This document shows, piece after piece, positions 37,905-46,213 of a stretch of 64,000 nt of DNA. How positions within the stretch are numbered: position 1 is the first letter of the stretch; the number at the start of each line of letters is the position of its first letter. The notes under the pieces are model-generated. The model did no database searches. It was not told the DNA's origin and was given only the letters and a program-made list of their open reading frames with translations. The DNA comes from Bacillus mycoides (lineage in GTDB: Bacteria > Bacillota > Bacilli > Bacillales > Bacillaceae_G): contig NZ_LXLV01000009.1 in NCBI RefSeq assembly GCF_001757995.1, forward strand, positions 156,192 to 220,191, given 5' to 3'. A program made the translations under genes and the position numbers.

Positions 37905-38281
37905 AATAAAATCTAGAGTATATATTAAGAACAGAGTATACTGAAGAGAGAATATCCATATTTTTGTAAAGAATAAGCGGAGAAATTTACATAATTGTAA
38001 AGGGAAATCAAAATAGTAAAAAGAATTAAGAAGTAAAAGAGTGAGTATCATGGAATATAGAACATTTGTAAGTTATTGCGAAAGCTCTTATAGGAAAGTA
38101 TAATGTAAAGATATGAGCACAGATAGGATTAAGGGGTCAATCTTATATGCTTTGCATATCCACGACAGGTACATAGCTAACAGGGGACTATTGGAATCCG
38201 AGTATGTAATGTTTAAGGAAAATGTTTTTCCTATTGTCGTATATGCAATATGGAGAAACAAAAAGCTAGGAGTGGATTTGT
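37905..38281. other. Leader region of ugtP
   Basis: About 375 bases without a convincing gene. It holds the ugtP promoter, the folded leader at 38152-38248 and a 17-codon open frame at 38050-38103 with a weak ribosome site. Confidence 0.55.
38152..38248 (+). ncRNA. Structured 5' leader of ugtP (riboswitch-like fold)
   Basis: TTGCATAT plus ACGACA (38152-38167) pair with TGTCGT plus ATATGCAA (38235-38248), giving 14 bp with a two-base bulge. Inside lie TACATA/TATGTA and GGAAAA/TTTTCC hairpins. Together they form a three-way junction 33 bases before the start codon. I do not recognise a known riboswitch class. Confidence 0.45.
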
Positions 38282-39448
38282 TTGATAAAAAACCCCAAGG
38301 TTTTAATATTAACTGCACATTATGGTAACGGTCATGTGCAAGTAGCGAAAACATTAGAACAAACCTTTCGTCAAAAAGGAATCAAAGATGTAATTGTATG
38401 CGACTTGTTTGGAGAATCACATCCAGTTATAACCGATATTACAAAATATTTATATTTAAAAAGCTATACGATAGGAAAAGAATTATATCGTTTGTTTTAT
38501 TATGGTGTAGAGAAAATTTATGATAAAAAAATAGCATCTTGGTATGCGAATTTTGGGAGAAAGCGTTTGAAGACGCTATTGCAGGTGGAGAAACCGGATA
38601 TTGTTATTAATACCTTTCCAATCATCGCTGTACCAGAATTGAAAAAGCAAATAGGTATTTCTATTCCTGTTTATAACGTATTAACGGATTTTTGCGTGCA
38701 TAAAATATGGATCCATCGAGAAGTAGATCGTTATTTTGTAGCAACCGATCATGTGAAAAAAGTGATGGTTGATATCGGTGTACCTGCAGAGCAAATTGTT
38801 GAAACAGGGATTCCGATTCGTAGCAGTTTTGAGCTAAAGATAAATCCAGCAATTATATATAATAAATATCAGTTATGTAAGGATAAAAAGATGTTACTAA
38901 TTGTAGCAGGTGCTCATGGTGTGCTAGGAAGTGTAAAAGAGCTATGCCAGTCATTTATGTCAGTACCAAACTTACAAGTAGTTGTCGTTTGTGGGAAAAA
39001 CGAAGCTTTAAAGCAGGATTTAATGGAACTACAGGAACAAAGTTCTGATGCTTTAAAAGTATTTGGTTATGTTGAAAACATTGATGAGTTGTTCCGTGTT
39101 ACTTCCTGTATGATTACGAAGCCAGGTGGCATTACATTAAGCGAAGCAGCAGCATTACAAGTACCTGTCATTTTATATAAACCTGTCCCAGGACAAGAAA
39201 ATGAAAATGCGTTGTATTTTGAAAAAAAAGGGGCTGCAGTTGTAATTCGTGATGATAGTGAAGTTTTTGCAAAAACAGAGGCGTTATTGCAAGATGATAT
39301 GAAGCTTCTTCAAATGAAAGAAGCAATGAAAAGTATTTATCGTCCTGAGCCAGCTGGTCATATTGTGGATACAATTTTGGCAGAAAATCATGCAGAGCCG
39401 AATCATATACCTATTAAATCACCAGCTCTTGCCGAATCTTTTACTTAA
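38282..39448 (+). CDS. ugtP: Processive diacylglycerol beta-glucosyltransferase
   Basis: Transfers glucose from UDP-glucose to diacylglycerol to make the glycolipid anchor of lipoteichoic acid; in B. subtilis it also links nutrition to cell size. The 388-residue GT28-type protein has the N-terminal [17 protein letters not shown] acceptor loop, [10 protein letters not shown] and [11 protein letters not shown]. The C-terminal UDP-binding part has [16 protein letters not shown] (about 285). The start is TTG 38282 with AGGAGTGG 8 bases upstream. A structured leader precedes it. Confidence 0.95.
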   Translation: MIKNPKVLILTAHYGNGHVQVAKTLEQTFRQKGIKDVIVCDLFGESHPVITDITKYLYLKSYTIGKELYRLFYYGVEKIYDKKIASWYANFGRKRLKTLLQVEKPDIVINTFPIIAVPELKKQIGISIPVYNVLTDFCVHKIWIHREVDRYFVATDHVKKVMVDIGVPAEQIVETGIPIRSSFELKINPAIIYNKYQLCKDKKMLLIVAGAHGVLGSVKELCQSFMSVPNLQVVVVCGKNEALKQDLMELQEQSSDALKVFGYVENIDELFRVTSCMITKPGGITLSEAAALQVPVILYKPVPGQENENALYFEKKGAAVVIRDDSEVFAKTEALLQDDMKLLQMKEAMKSIYRPEPAGHIVDTILAENHAEPNHIPIKSPALAESFT

Positions 39449-39452
39449 TATG

Positions 39453-39488
39453 AAACCCCTCTTTTAAGCATTTAAAGAGGGTTTTTTT
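39453..39488 (+). terminator. Terminator of ugtP
   Basis: AAACCCTC-type arms (AACCCCTCTTT / AAAGAGGGTT) followed by a seven-T run. Confidence 0.9.
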
Positions 39489-39522
39489 ATTGTTGTAAAA
39501 AAAGAAAACATGAATTATTAAC

Positions 39523-39713
39523 TTATCCACAAAGGATTGCGCTTTCATTAGACGGTAAAGTCGGAATATTAACAACTATATCCACATAATCCACAATTTT
39601 TAGAAAATTATCCACAATTCTCACGTTTAGAATTCATTTAAATAAATGAATTCATAAAATATTTTTTGAATTTATGCACAATTCTACAATTTTTGTGGAT
39701 AAAGTTGTCCACA
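39523..39713. other. DnaA-box cluster with palindrome
   Basis: Four 9-mers fit TTATNCACA: TTATCCACA at 39523-39531 and 39608-39616, TTATGCACA at 39672-39680 and its reverse TGTGGATAA at 39694-39702. One-mismatch boxes lie at 39578, 39587 and 39705. Between them is a dyad with arms GAATTCATTT / AAATGAATTC (39631-39654) in very AT-rich DNA. No coding sequence. Such clusters away from oriC are known in B. subtilis as DnaA titration or regulatory sites. Confidence 0.75.
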
Positions 39714-39746
39714 AAAAAGGTTCCTTATTTATAAGGAACCTTTTTT
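39713..39746. terminator. Bidirectional terminator next to the DnaA-box cluster
   Basis: AAAAAAGGTTCCTTAT and ATAAGGAACCTTTTTT, a perfect 16-bp arm pair with a 2-base loop. Confidence 0.88.
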
Positions 39747-39773
39747 GCCAATTCATTGGAAAATATTATGTAA

Positions 39774-39827
39774 TGAAACTGAATAATTAGGGGGGAAACC
39801 TTCTAATTATTCAGGTTCACTTTAAAT
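39774..39827 (-). repeat. bcr1-end-like miniature hairpin
   Basis: CTGAATAATTAG and CTAATTATTCAG are perfect 12-bp arms around a G-run. On the minus strand the flank is TAAAGTGAA, as at bcr1 ends, and it begins at the stop codon of yfhE. It is not a full bcr1 copy; relationship is inferred. It may simply be the yfhE 3' hairpin. Confidence 0.45.
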
Positions 39828-39941
39828 GCTTTTTGAGCGATAGCCCGCTGCACGATCTGCTTTTCGAAATTCTCGTTGATAGAGAACTTCTTGTGTACTA
39901 GATAATGTGTTTTTTGCTTTATCACGTTTCTTTTTATCCAT
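39822..39941 (-). CDS. yfhE: YfhE family small protein
   Basis: 39 residues, very basic: it starts MDKKKRDKAKNTLSSTQEVL and continues with YQREFRKADRAAGYR. It fits the YfhE family of small Bacillus proteins of unknown function, and yfhF, recX and yfhH follow as in B. subtilis. GAGGTGAT lies 6 bases before the ATG. Too short for most gene callers. Confidence 0.78.
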   Translation of the reverse strand: MDKKKRDKAKNTLSSTQEVLYQREFRKADRAAGYRSKSI

Positions 39942-40051
39942 TACAAATCACCTCGTGTCCTAAAGTCACTATCTATCGTTTCCAAAGACATGGGGTGATA
40001 TACATATATGTCAAACTAGCATTGATTAATTATCATTTCTGAATTTTTAGA

Positions 40052-40609
40052 TTACGCTTCTTTTAATTGATGTGCTTCTTGGAATGTTGTATCTCGCATT
40101 GTTGCAAGTGTATATTGATCTTTTGGAATTTCATATAAATTATATACTTCTTCATGCGCGTTAATTTCATCATAAACGGCTTTTCTTGTTTCATTTGCTA
40201 GATTTACATATTGTAGTTTTTCGGCAGCCTTAATAGACCGGATATTTATTTTACGAATACGCATAAAAATCGTTTCAATATCTAATTCGTAGAAAAGTTC
40301 GCTAAAAAATGAATCTTTCGCTAATTTATTATATCCTTTACCATGATAGGGTTTGCCAAGCCAGGTTCCGAGGAATCCGGCTTTTTCTTGCACATCAAAT
40401 AAAGTAATTGTACCGATAGGGTTACCCCATTCATCTAAAATTGTGCGTGAAATTAATTCTCCACGCTCTTCGGCTTCGATGGTTTGTTTCGTTAAAAATA
40501 AATATTCTTCATAAGAATAGGCCTTTTGACGCACAAAAGGGAAGACAGCTGGATCCACCATTAATTCGTATAGAACGTGGCTGTCGTGTAAGTCGCGTTT
40601 TTTCAACAC
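40052..40609 (-). CDS. GNAT family N-acetyltransferase
   Basis: A 185-residue protein of the RimJ/RimL-like acetyltransferase group. The acetyl-CoA fold is visible as GNPIGTITLFDVQ, GFLGTWLGKPYHGKGYNKLA (motif A, about residue 88) and the later IRKINIRSIKAAEKLQY. The substrate is unknown. GAGGAGG lies 7 bases before the GTG start at 40609. Upstream, in its leader, is a tRNA-like element that may control it. Confidence 0.85.
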   Translation of the reverse strand: MLKKRDLHDSHVLYELMVDPAVFPFVRQKAYSYEEYLFLTKQTIEAEERGELISRTILDEWGNPIGTITLFDVQEKAGFLGTWLGKPYHGKGYNKLAKDSFFSELFYELDIETIFMRIRKINIRSIKAAEKLQYVNLANETRKAVYDEINAHEEVYNLYEIPKDQYTLATMRDTTFQEAHQLKEA

Positions 40610-40687
40610 ACTAACTCCTCCTCACACGAGGGTAGCATGACGAAAAAGCACCCCACCCTCGAAATTTTTATATCAATCTTTAAAAAA

Positions 40688-40758
40688 TTTCGGGGTGGGA
40701 ATCGAACCCACTAGAACCAGTTTATAACGCTGGTGGCGCACCATTTGCCTTCCCCATT
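40688..40758 (-). tRNA. Degenerate tRNA-like element (anticodon UAU by position)
   Basis: 71 bases fold as a tRNA: D arm GGC/GCC with GG in the loop, anticodon arm CCAGC-GTTATAA-ACTGG, a 5-base variable loop and a perfect T arm GTGGG-TTCGATT-CCCAC. The acceptor stem keeps only about four pairs, the anticodon arm has a C-A mismatch and no CCA is encoded. A weak promoter-like TTGACT / TATAAA lies upstream (40811-40841). It is a pseudo-tRNA or a tRNA-like regulatory RNA. Confidence 0.55.
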
Positions 40759-40850
40759 CATCAATTTGAAAATGATAATCACGACACAAATTGATTATGG
40801 TTTCATTCAGTTTATAATCGTATAATACTTTATCTAGTCAAAAAAATAAA

Positions 40851-41981
40851 CTAGTTTTTTTTATTTTTTTTGTAAATTATTTTCCCATCAATCATAGTTA
40901 GTACAGGCTTGGCTAAATAATGGAAAGGATGATGTGTCCATAACACGAGATCGGCGTCTTTTCCAACCTCAATGCTTCCAATTCTATCCTCTAAACGTAA
41001 ATTTCGCGCTGGGAATATAGTGATTCCTTCCAATGCAGTTTTCTCGTCTAATCCTTCCCTTACTGCGACAGCAGCACAAACATTTAAATATTGAATGGGT
41101 GTATAGGGATGATCTGTTGTTATAGAAACTTCCACTCCATTTTTTGATAATATATGGTAAGTATCCCATGTTTTGTTTTTTAGTTCGATTTTAGAACGGC
41201 GTGTAAGAGTGGGGCCAACTGAAACCTTCAAATTGTGTTTCGAAAGCTCTTCAACAATAAAGTGTCCTTCTGTACAATGCTCAATACGTAAATCAAGATT
41301 GAATTCTGTTGCAAAGCGTAAAGCAGAACTAATATCGTCAGCACGGTGAGCGTGAATACGTACCGGTATTTCGCGGCGTAGTGCTTTTAGAATAGGAAGC
41401 ATTCGAAAATCTGCTTCATGCCCGTAGTGCTGTGCTTCATAGAATGATTCGCGAAGTACCCCCATAATCCCCATACGTGTTATGGATTCTTTTGTTCCAT
41501 TACTATGGATCTTTTTTGGATTTTCTCCAAAGGCAATTTTTAAACCAGCAGGTTCTTGAATAATCATGTGATCAATACAAGTTCCAGCAGTTTTTATTAC
41601 ACAAGTAGTACCGCCGATAATATTTTGACTCCCAGGCATAACGTGAACAGTTGTGATCCCGTTTTGTACAGCGTCTTGAAATGCAATATCAAAAGGATGG
41701 ATTCCGTCTAAAGAGCGGATATGTGGTGTTGAAACTTCAGATGTTTCATTTGCATCATTGCCAGCCCAACCAGTGCCTTCATCATAGAGACCAAGGTGAG
41801 TATGGACATCAATAAATCCAGGTAAGAGATGAAGGGCTCGCGCATCTATAACGGTCATATCTTGAGTAGGCTGAATAGAAGGTTTGACCTCAGCGATTCG
41901 TTCTCCTATAACAAGTACATCCCCTTGAAATTTTTGAGATGTAATAGGATATACAATGGCTTGTTTGAGCAATATTTTCAT
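40851..41981 (-). CDS. Metal-dependent amidohydrolase
   Basis: A 376-residue TIM-barrel hydrolase of the imidazolonepropionase-like group. The HxH metal motif is in PGFIDVHTHLGLYDEG (about residue 60), further ligand His residues are in IRIHAHRADD (about 212) and LRIEHCTEGH, and the last Asp in VSITTDHPYTP (about 290). The composite beta domain is formed by the N- and C-termini (ending GKDADLVLW). The substrate is unknown. The start at 41981 follows AATGAGG. Single gene. Confidence 0.86.
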   Translation of the reverse strand: MKILLKQAIVYPITSQKFQGDVLVIGERIAEVKPSIQPTQDMTVIDARALHLLPGFIDVHTHLGLYDEGTGWAGNDANETSEVSTPHIRSLDGIHPFDIAFQDAVQNGITTVHVMPGSQNIIGGTTCVIKTAGTCIDHMIIQEPAGLKIAFGENPKKIHSNGTKESITRMGIMGVLRESFYEAQHYGHEADFRMLPILKALRREIPVRIHAHRADDISSALRFATEFNLDLRIEHCTEGHFIVEELSKHNLKVSVGPTLTRRSKIELKNKTWDTYHILSKNGVEVSITTDHPYTPIQYLNVCAAVAVREGLDEKTALEGITIFPARNLRLEDRIGSIEVGKDADLVLWTHHPFHYLAKPVLTMIDGKIIYKKNKKN

Positions 41982-42124
41982 AGGTACCTCATTTCTGTTA
42001 CTTTACAATGTTAATGGAATTTAAGAAAAAGTAACTGAAAGGTTATTTGTGCAGTAATGCTCTGGATCCTAGAAAATGAAAGTTTTGAAAGGGGACCCCC
42101 TTGTAAAACTGTGTTTTAGAAGTA

Positions 42125-43030
42125 CTACATTGTATGCGAAAGTATATTTTGTAATGCATGGTTTACTGTCAGAAATGTGTATTGGTACCCATGTTCAATT
42201 GCTTTAATAGGTAATACATGTTGCCCTTCTAGTACAAGTATACTCATCTCACCCAATAAAGCGTGAAGCATAAATGAAGGGACAGGTAACCAATGAGGCG
42301 TTCTCATTATAGTTGCAATGGTTTCTCCAAATTCCTTCATTTTTATAGGGAGAGGGGCTGTAATATTAAGAGGACCATCAATTTCTTCTTTGTGTATGAT
42401 GAAATCCATCATGCGAACGACATCGTCTATATGAATCCATGATAACCATTGGTTTCCAGATCCAATTGTACCTCCGATATAGAATCGATAGGGAAGTAGC
42501 ATTTTTGGAAGAGCTCCTCCGTCTGCACCTAATACGACTCCGAATCTTGAGTAGATTGTTCTTATTTCAAGAGAACGTGCTTTAGATGCTTCTTGCTCCC
42601 ATAAAAATACTGTTTCTGCTAAAAAGTCATTTCCGGGAGTTTCTTGTTGCTCGGTAAAAGACTCTGTTTCAGATGTTCCATAGTATCCAATAGCGCTTGC
42701 GTTAATAAATGTGTGTGGTTTTGTTGCGAGTGCTTGTAATTGTTTAATGAGTCCTCTTGTTGTTTGAATCCTACTGTTTAAAATTGTTTCTTTTTGTTTC
42801 TTTGTCCATCTACTATTAATAGACTCTCCAGCTAGATTAATAACTACATCGATAGAGGAGAGGGGAAAGGTCTGTAAATCCGGTGTCCATTGTACGTATT
42901 GAAGGTTAGTGTGTGAAGTTTCAGCAGTTTTTTTTCGAGTAAGAATGTAAACAGTATATCCCTTTTGAATAAAAAAACTAGAAAGGTATTTGCCTATAAA
43001 GCCAGAGCCACCAGAAATTGCGATTTTCAC
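42125..43030 (-). CDS. yfhF: TIGR01777 family SDR epimerase (YfhF)
   Basis: A 301-residue NAD(P)-binding short-chain dehydrogenase. IAISGGSGFIGKYLSS opens the Rossmann fold, DVVINLAGESINSRWT is the typical TIGR01777 signature (about residue 65), and INASAIGYYG follows. The C-terminal DUF1731-like segment (LLGEMSILVLEGQHVLP) is present. The function is unknown; it is near recX in Bacillus. I choose GTG 43030, 8 bases from GGAGG; the ATG six bases upstream is too close to it. Confidence 0.86.
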   Translation of the reverse strand: MKIAISGGSGFIGKYLSSFFIQKGYTVYILTRKKTAETSHTNLQYVQWTPDLQTFPLSSIDVVINLAGESINSRWTKKQKETILNSRIQTTRGLIKQLQALATKPHTFINASAIGYYGTSETESFTEQQETPGNDFLAETVFLWEQEASKARSLEIRTIYSRFGVVLGADGGALPKMLLPYRFYIGGTIGSGNQWLSWIHIDDVVRMMDFIIHKEEIDGPLNITAPLPIKMKEFGETIATIMRTPHWLPVPSFMLHALLGEMSILVLEGQHVLPIKAIEHGYQYTFLTVNHALQNILSHTM

Positions 43031-43111
43031 AATCATTTCCTCCTCATTATATATATTCTTGAAAAGCAAAAACGTTCCTTGACTATGTTAAAATAATAGA
43101 GAGGTGAGAGT

Positions 43112-43924
43112 ATGACTGTCATTACAAAAATAGAAGTGCAAAAACGATCAAAAGAACGATTTAATATTTATATTGATAAAGGTCAAGGTGAAGAGTACGG
43201 GTTTAGTGTGAACCAAGCAATTTTAATGAAACATGGGTTACAAAAAGGCTTAGAAATTGATGAAGTAGCGTTAGGGAATATTTTGTACAATGAAGAGGTA
43301 CAAAAAGCATATTTACAAGCAATTTCCTATTTATCCTATCAAATGAGAACAAAACAAGAAATAGAAGATTTCTTACGAAAAAAAGAAGTGGGACAGGCCA
43401 TCATCTCTGAAGTCGTTTCGAAATTATTACATGATCGATATATTAATGATAAAGAGTACGCTATTTCATACGTGCGAACGCAAAGTAATGTGAATCAAAA
43501 AGGTCCAACTGTTATTAGGAGAGGGCTATTAAGTAAAGGTGTTCAGGATTTAATCATTACAAATAGTTTACAAGAGTATCCAAAGGAAAAGCAAATTGAG
43601 AATGCTTTGTTTCTTATAGAAAAGAAAAAAAAATCTTATCAAAAGCATTCATTTTTACAAATGAAACAAAAATTAGAAGAAATGCTTGTTCGTAAAGGGT
43701 ATTCTAGAGAGGTAATTCAAATTTGTCTTGAAGAATTGAAAGACGAAAAAGATGACGAACAGCAACAAGAAGCGTTACACTATCATGGGAATAAATATTA
43801 TGAGAAATATAAGAAGTATGATGGCTGGACATTCGAAAATAAGGTGAAGCAAGCGTTATATCGAAAAGGATTCTCTATTGATGAGATCGATATATTTTTA
43901 CAAATGAAACGTGAAGAGGGATGA
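43112..43924 (+). CDS. recX: Recombination regulator RecX
   Basis: Binds RecA and modulates strand exchange. The 270-residue protein has the three-helix RecX repeats: YLSYQMRTKQEIEDFLRKKE (about residue 73), YINDKEYAISYVRTQ, GLLSKGVQDLIITN and a late MKQKLEEMLVRKGYSREVIQ. The longer length is usual for Bacillus RecX. GAGGTGAGAG before the ATG. yfhH follows 9 bases downstream, forming a two-gene unit. Confidence 0.93.
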   Translation: MTVITKIEVQKRSKERFNIYIDKGQGEEYGFSVNQAILMKHGLQKGLEIDEVALGNILYNEEVQKAYLQAISYLSYQMRTKQEIEDFLRKKEVGQAIISEVVSKLLHDRYINDKEYAISYVRTQSNVNQKGPTVIRRGLLSKGVQDLIITNSLQEYPKEKQIENALFLIEKKKKSYQKHSFLQMKQKLEEMLVRKGYSREVIQICLEELKDEKDDEQQQEALHYHGNKYYEKYKKYDGWTFENKVKQALYRKGFSIDEIDIFLQMKREEG

Positions 43925-43933
43925 GGAAATAAG

Positions 43934-44251
43934 ATGGGTATGCCAAAACGCTACAGTGAAATGACGCCACATGAGCTAAGGGAAGAAATTGGGATTTTGA
44001 AGGAGCAAGCAGTAAAGGCTGAGCAACTTGGAATTGTAAATGAATTCGATGTATTAATGAGAAAAATGGCTATGGCTCGTGCTTATATGATAGATATAAA
44101 TAAATTCCATATTGGTGAGACATATGAATTAGTAGAAGAACCTGGTGTGGTATTTAAAATTACGTATTTCAATGGGGTATTTGCTTGGGGATATAAGCAA
44201 AATGATAATGAAGAAATTGGAATACCAATTTCCTTGCTGCAGGAAAAATGA
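43934..44251 (+). CDS. yfhH: YfhH-like protein (DUF1811)
   Basis: A 105-residue protein: KRYSEMTPHELREEIGIL, a helix with AMARAYMIDINKFHIGETYE, and a C-terminal barrel segment YFNGVFAWGYKQND. The pattern matches YfhH of B. subtilis, also next to recX. The function is unknown. Translation starts at 43934 after GAGGAAA, 9 bases past recX. Confidence 0.88.
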   Translation: MGMPKRYSEMTPHELREEIGILKEQAVKAEQLGIVNEFDVLMRKMAMARAYMIDINKFHIGETYELVEEPGVVFKITYFNGVFAWGYKQNDNEEIGIPISLLQEK

Positions 44252-44282
44252 AAACCAGAGAGTGAATATCTCTCTGGTTTTC
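44250..44282 (+). terminator. Terminator of recX-yfhH
   Basis: GAAAACCAGAGAG and CTCTCTGGTTTTC with a 7-base loop at the stop codon. Confidence 0.88.
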
Positions 44283-44315
44283 ATCTTTGGTAGGCGTTAA
44301 AGGAGATAGGAGATT

Positions 44316-44468
44316 CTAAAATTGGCGTTTTTTACATTCGTTTGCCAGTATAATGAGAGACTGGGTTTGTTGCGTCTGTCCATTAACTTGCGCTTTCGCA
44401 TGTTTTGGACGAGTCCACGTATGGTTAAATAATTCAGAACGACGATCTAAATGGTCACGGTAGCTCAT
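44316..44468 (-). CDS. YpzG-like small protein
   Basis: 50 residues: MSYRDHLDRRSELFNHTWTR, then PKHAKAQVNGQTQQTQSLII and a basic end KKRQF. It resembles the YpzG family of small Bacillus proteins, possibly spore-related. The family call is from memory of the pattern. AGGTGATAAAG precedes the ATG. It lies next to sspK, which supports a spore link. Confidence 0.68.
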   Translation of the reverse strand: MSYRDHLDRRSELFNHTWTRPKHAKAQVNGQTQQTQSLIILANECKKRQF

Positions 44469-44511
44469 CTTTATCACCTCGTGTAGGAAGTTAATTTAGT
44501 TTGTTACTGTA

Positions 44512-44670
44512 CTACTCTTCCTGCTGATTTGCAGCACGCATACGTTCTTGTGGGTGCGTGTTAATTGTGCCGTTAGGTCTTTTCGAAGCGAAGCGTGATT
44601 TCGCTTTCGGTTGACCTTCGATTTTGCTGTTGTTTTTTGACTCAGACCAAAATTCGGCTTGTCTACCCAT
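44512..44670 (-). CDS. sspK: Small acid-soluble spore protein K
   Basis: A 52-residue minor spore core protein. The segment [20 protein letters not shown] followed by [12 protein letters not shown] matches SspK of Bacillus. The ATG at 44670 lies 8 bases after GAGGGGG; an upstream ATG would add 16 residues not found in SspK. Expected to be under a forespore sigma factor, though I cannot assign the promoter. Confidence 0.86.
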   Translation of the reverse strand: MGRQAEFWSESKNNSKIEGQPKAKSRFASKRPNGTINTHPQERMRAANQQEE

Positions 44671-44792
44671 TAAGAACGCCCCCTCATTATCAGTTGATAC
44701 CCCTTTAAGAAGTATCACTTATAGAATGTGCAAAATAGAAGAAACTATCCTTTAGAAATTAAGGGAATAAATAGGTAAAAGGAGAATAGAAC

Positions 44793-45059
44793 ATGAATGA
44801 TATTTATGAAACATTAACGAAAGAATTATTAGATAAGAATGACAACCTTTCTTACGCACAAGCTCGTGCATGGGTTGAATTATTGTGGGAAGACTTCCGA
44901 ACAACCTATGCTAAATCAGGTCGTTACCAAGGTGAGGAAATGACTGAGCAAGTGGTACGAACATGGATTAATAATCATGGAAGGCGCCTTCATGAAATGC
45001 GTACAAATAATCCGAAGTATAGCCATTTAATCAATCAAGAAGATCATTTGAAACATTAA
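44793..45059 (+). CDS. yfhJ: YfhJ family protein (WVELL motif)
   Basis: An 88-residue helical protein with the hallmark AQARAWVELLWEDFRTTYAK and the second motif VVRTWINNHGRRLHE. It matches YfhJ of B. subtilis, with neighbours sspK and yfhP in the same order. The function is unknown. AAAGGAGAA lies 8 bases before the ATG. Confidence 0.88.
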   Translation: MNDIYETLTKELLDKNDNLSYAQARAWVELLWEDFRTTYAKSGRYQGEEMTEQVVRTWINNHGRRLHEMRTNNPKYSHLINQEDHLKH

Positions 45060-45085
45060 AAAAAGCGACTTAGGTCGCTTTTTTT
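45058..45085. terminator. Bidirectional terminator, yfhJ / yfhP
   Basis: AAAAAAAGCGACC-type arms (AAAAGCGACTTAGGTCGCTTTT) overlapping both gene ends. Confidence 0.9.
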
Positions 45086-46064
45086 AATGTGGAAGCAATT
45101 CCAGTTTCTTTCGAAGTTTTTCTTCGCTGAAAATCCATCCTGTATATGAACTAATAATATTTAAATTTTGATCGAGCTGAACGATTGCGACGAATGGATA
45201 ATAATCTTTACTTCGATACCGCAAATCAATAAAACGAACTTCATAATAGTTATCATAATCGAAAATATCCCAGCGATATACAGGCGAGAAAGATAAGAAA
45301 GCAGATATATTTTCATCTCGCACAGCGGCTTGCATAATGGCGGTATTCGGGAACGGTACGCGATTAAATTTATCGTATACAAGGATGTTACCGCGGTGCC
45401 ATCTTGCTACGTAGTAATGTTCAGTTGTAACGACGGCTAAATGATAATGGTAAAATTTGTAAGAAGGAGAAATAATTACTTTCTCTACATTTTTGAAACG
45501 TTTGTATACTACACTTTTAATATTTCGATGCATCATAATGCGGCCGATATAGTAAACAAACATTAATATATACGCTGCTAAAGCAGTATAGCCTTTATGT
45601 GCTCCGACAAGTATACAGGCGATAGCGAGTATATGAATAAAGAAAATGACAGTATCAAACGTATTAATTATGCCGAGCGCTACCCATTTTTTTGTGAAGG
45701 GCCTTAATGCCTGGGTACCATAGGCATTGAAAATATCCACAAAGACATGAAGAAAGACGGCAATAAATGACCAAAGTAGTAGATGCAGATATGGAGCGTC
45801 TGAAAAGAAGGCGAAAGAGATGCCACTTATAAGGAGTGACCAAAGAATCACTGCAGGAATTGAATGAGTAATCCCGCGATGATTTCTTATATATTTAGCG
45901 TTATTACGCAATTTTAAAACTGTATCGATGTCAGGAATATTGGAACCGGCAATTGTTGCAAGCATCACTGCTTGTGGCCCAATATCACTTTGTGCTATAG
46001 CTGGATCTAATGTTGCCAAACTGCCTAGAGTAACGCCCATAACAAGGTGAGTGGCTGTGTCCAT
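45084..46064 (-). CDS. yfhP: YfhP family membrane-bound metal-dependent hydrolase
   Basis: 326 residues. The N-terminal half is the YdjM/DUF457-type membrane domain: MDTATHLVMGVTLGSLA, PDIDTVLKL and NHRGITHSIPAVILW with conserved His and Asp residues, then several hydrophobic segments to about residue 180. The C-terminal third is soluble. In B. subtilis YfhP is reported to influence surfactin-related gene expression; its chemistry is unproven. Start at 46064 behind GGAGGTG. Convergent with yfhJ and divergent from mutY. Confidence 0.88.
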   Translation of the reverse strand: MDTATHLVMGVTLGSLATLDPAIAQSDIGPQAVMLATIAGSNIPDIDTVLKLRNNAKYIRNHRGITHSIPAVILWSLLISGISFAFFSDAPYLHLLLWSFIAVFLHVFVDIFNAYGTQALRPFTKKWVALGIINTFDTVIFFIHILAIACILVGAHKGYTALAAYILMFVYYIGRIMMHRNIKSVVYKRFKNVEKVIISPSYKFYHYHLAVVTTEHYYVARWHRGNILVYDKFNRVPFPNTAIMQAAVRDENISAFLSFSPVYRWDIFDYDNYYEVRFIDLRYRSKDYYPFVAIVQLDQNLNIISSYTGWIFSEEKLRKKLELLPH

Positions 46065-46213
46065 AGAAATCCACCTCCGTTTTTTATTAATGTAACTCTT
46101 TTTATTCGATACCTCAAGTCCTTTGCCTTCTATTTCCTATGTCATCTTACTTAAATTTTTTCCTAAAATCTTTATAATAGTACGTATATGCAAAAAAATG
46201 AGGGGGATCAAGT

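Noticed and set aside
38113-38328. 71-codon open frame overlapping the start of ugtP
   Set aside because: No ribosome site, and it covers the folded leader and the first codons of ugtP in another frame.
40645-40662. AGGGTGG motif that resembles a T-box element
   Set aside because: The remainder of the T-box consensus (ACCGCG) is absent, and there is no specifier stem upstream, so I treat it as part of the alternative hairpin.
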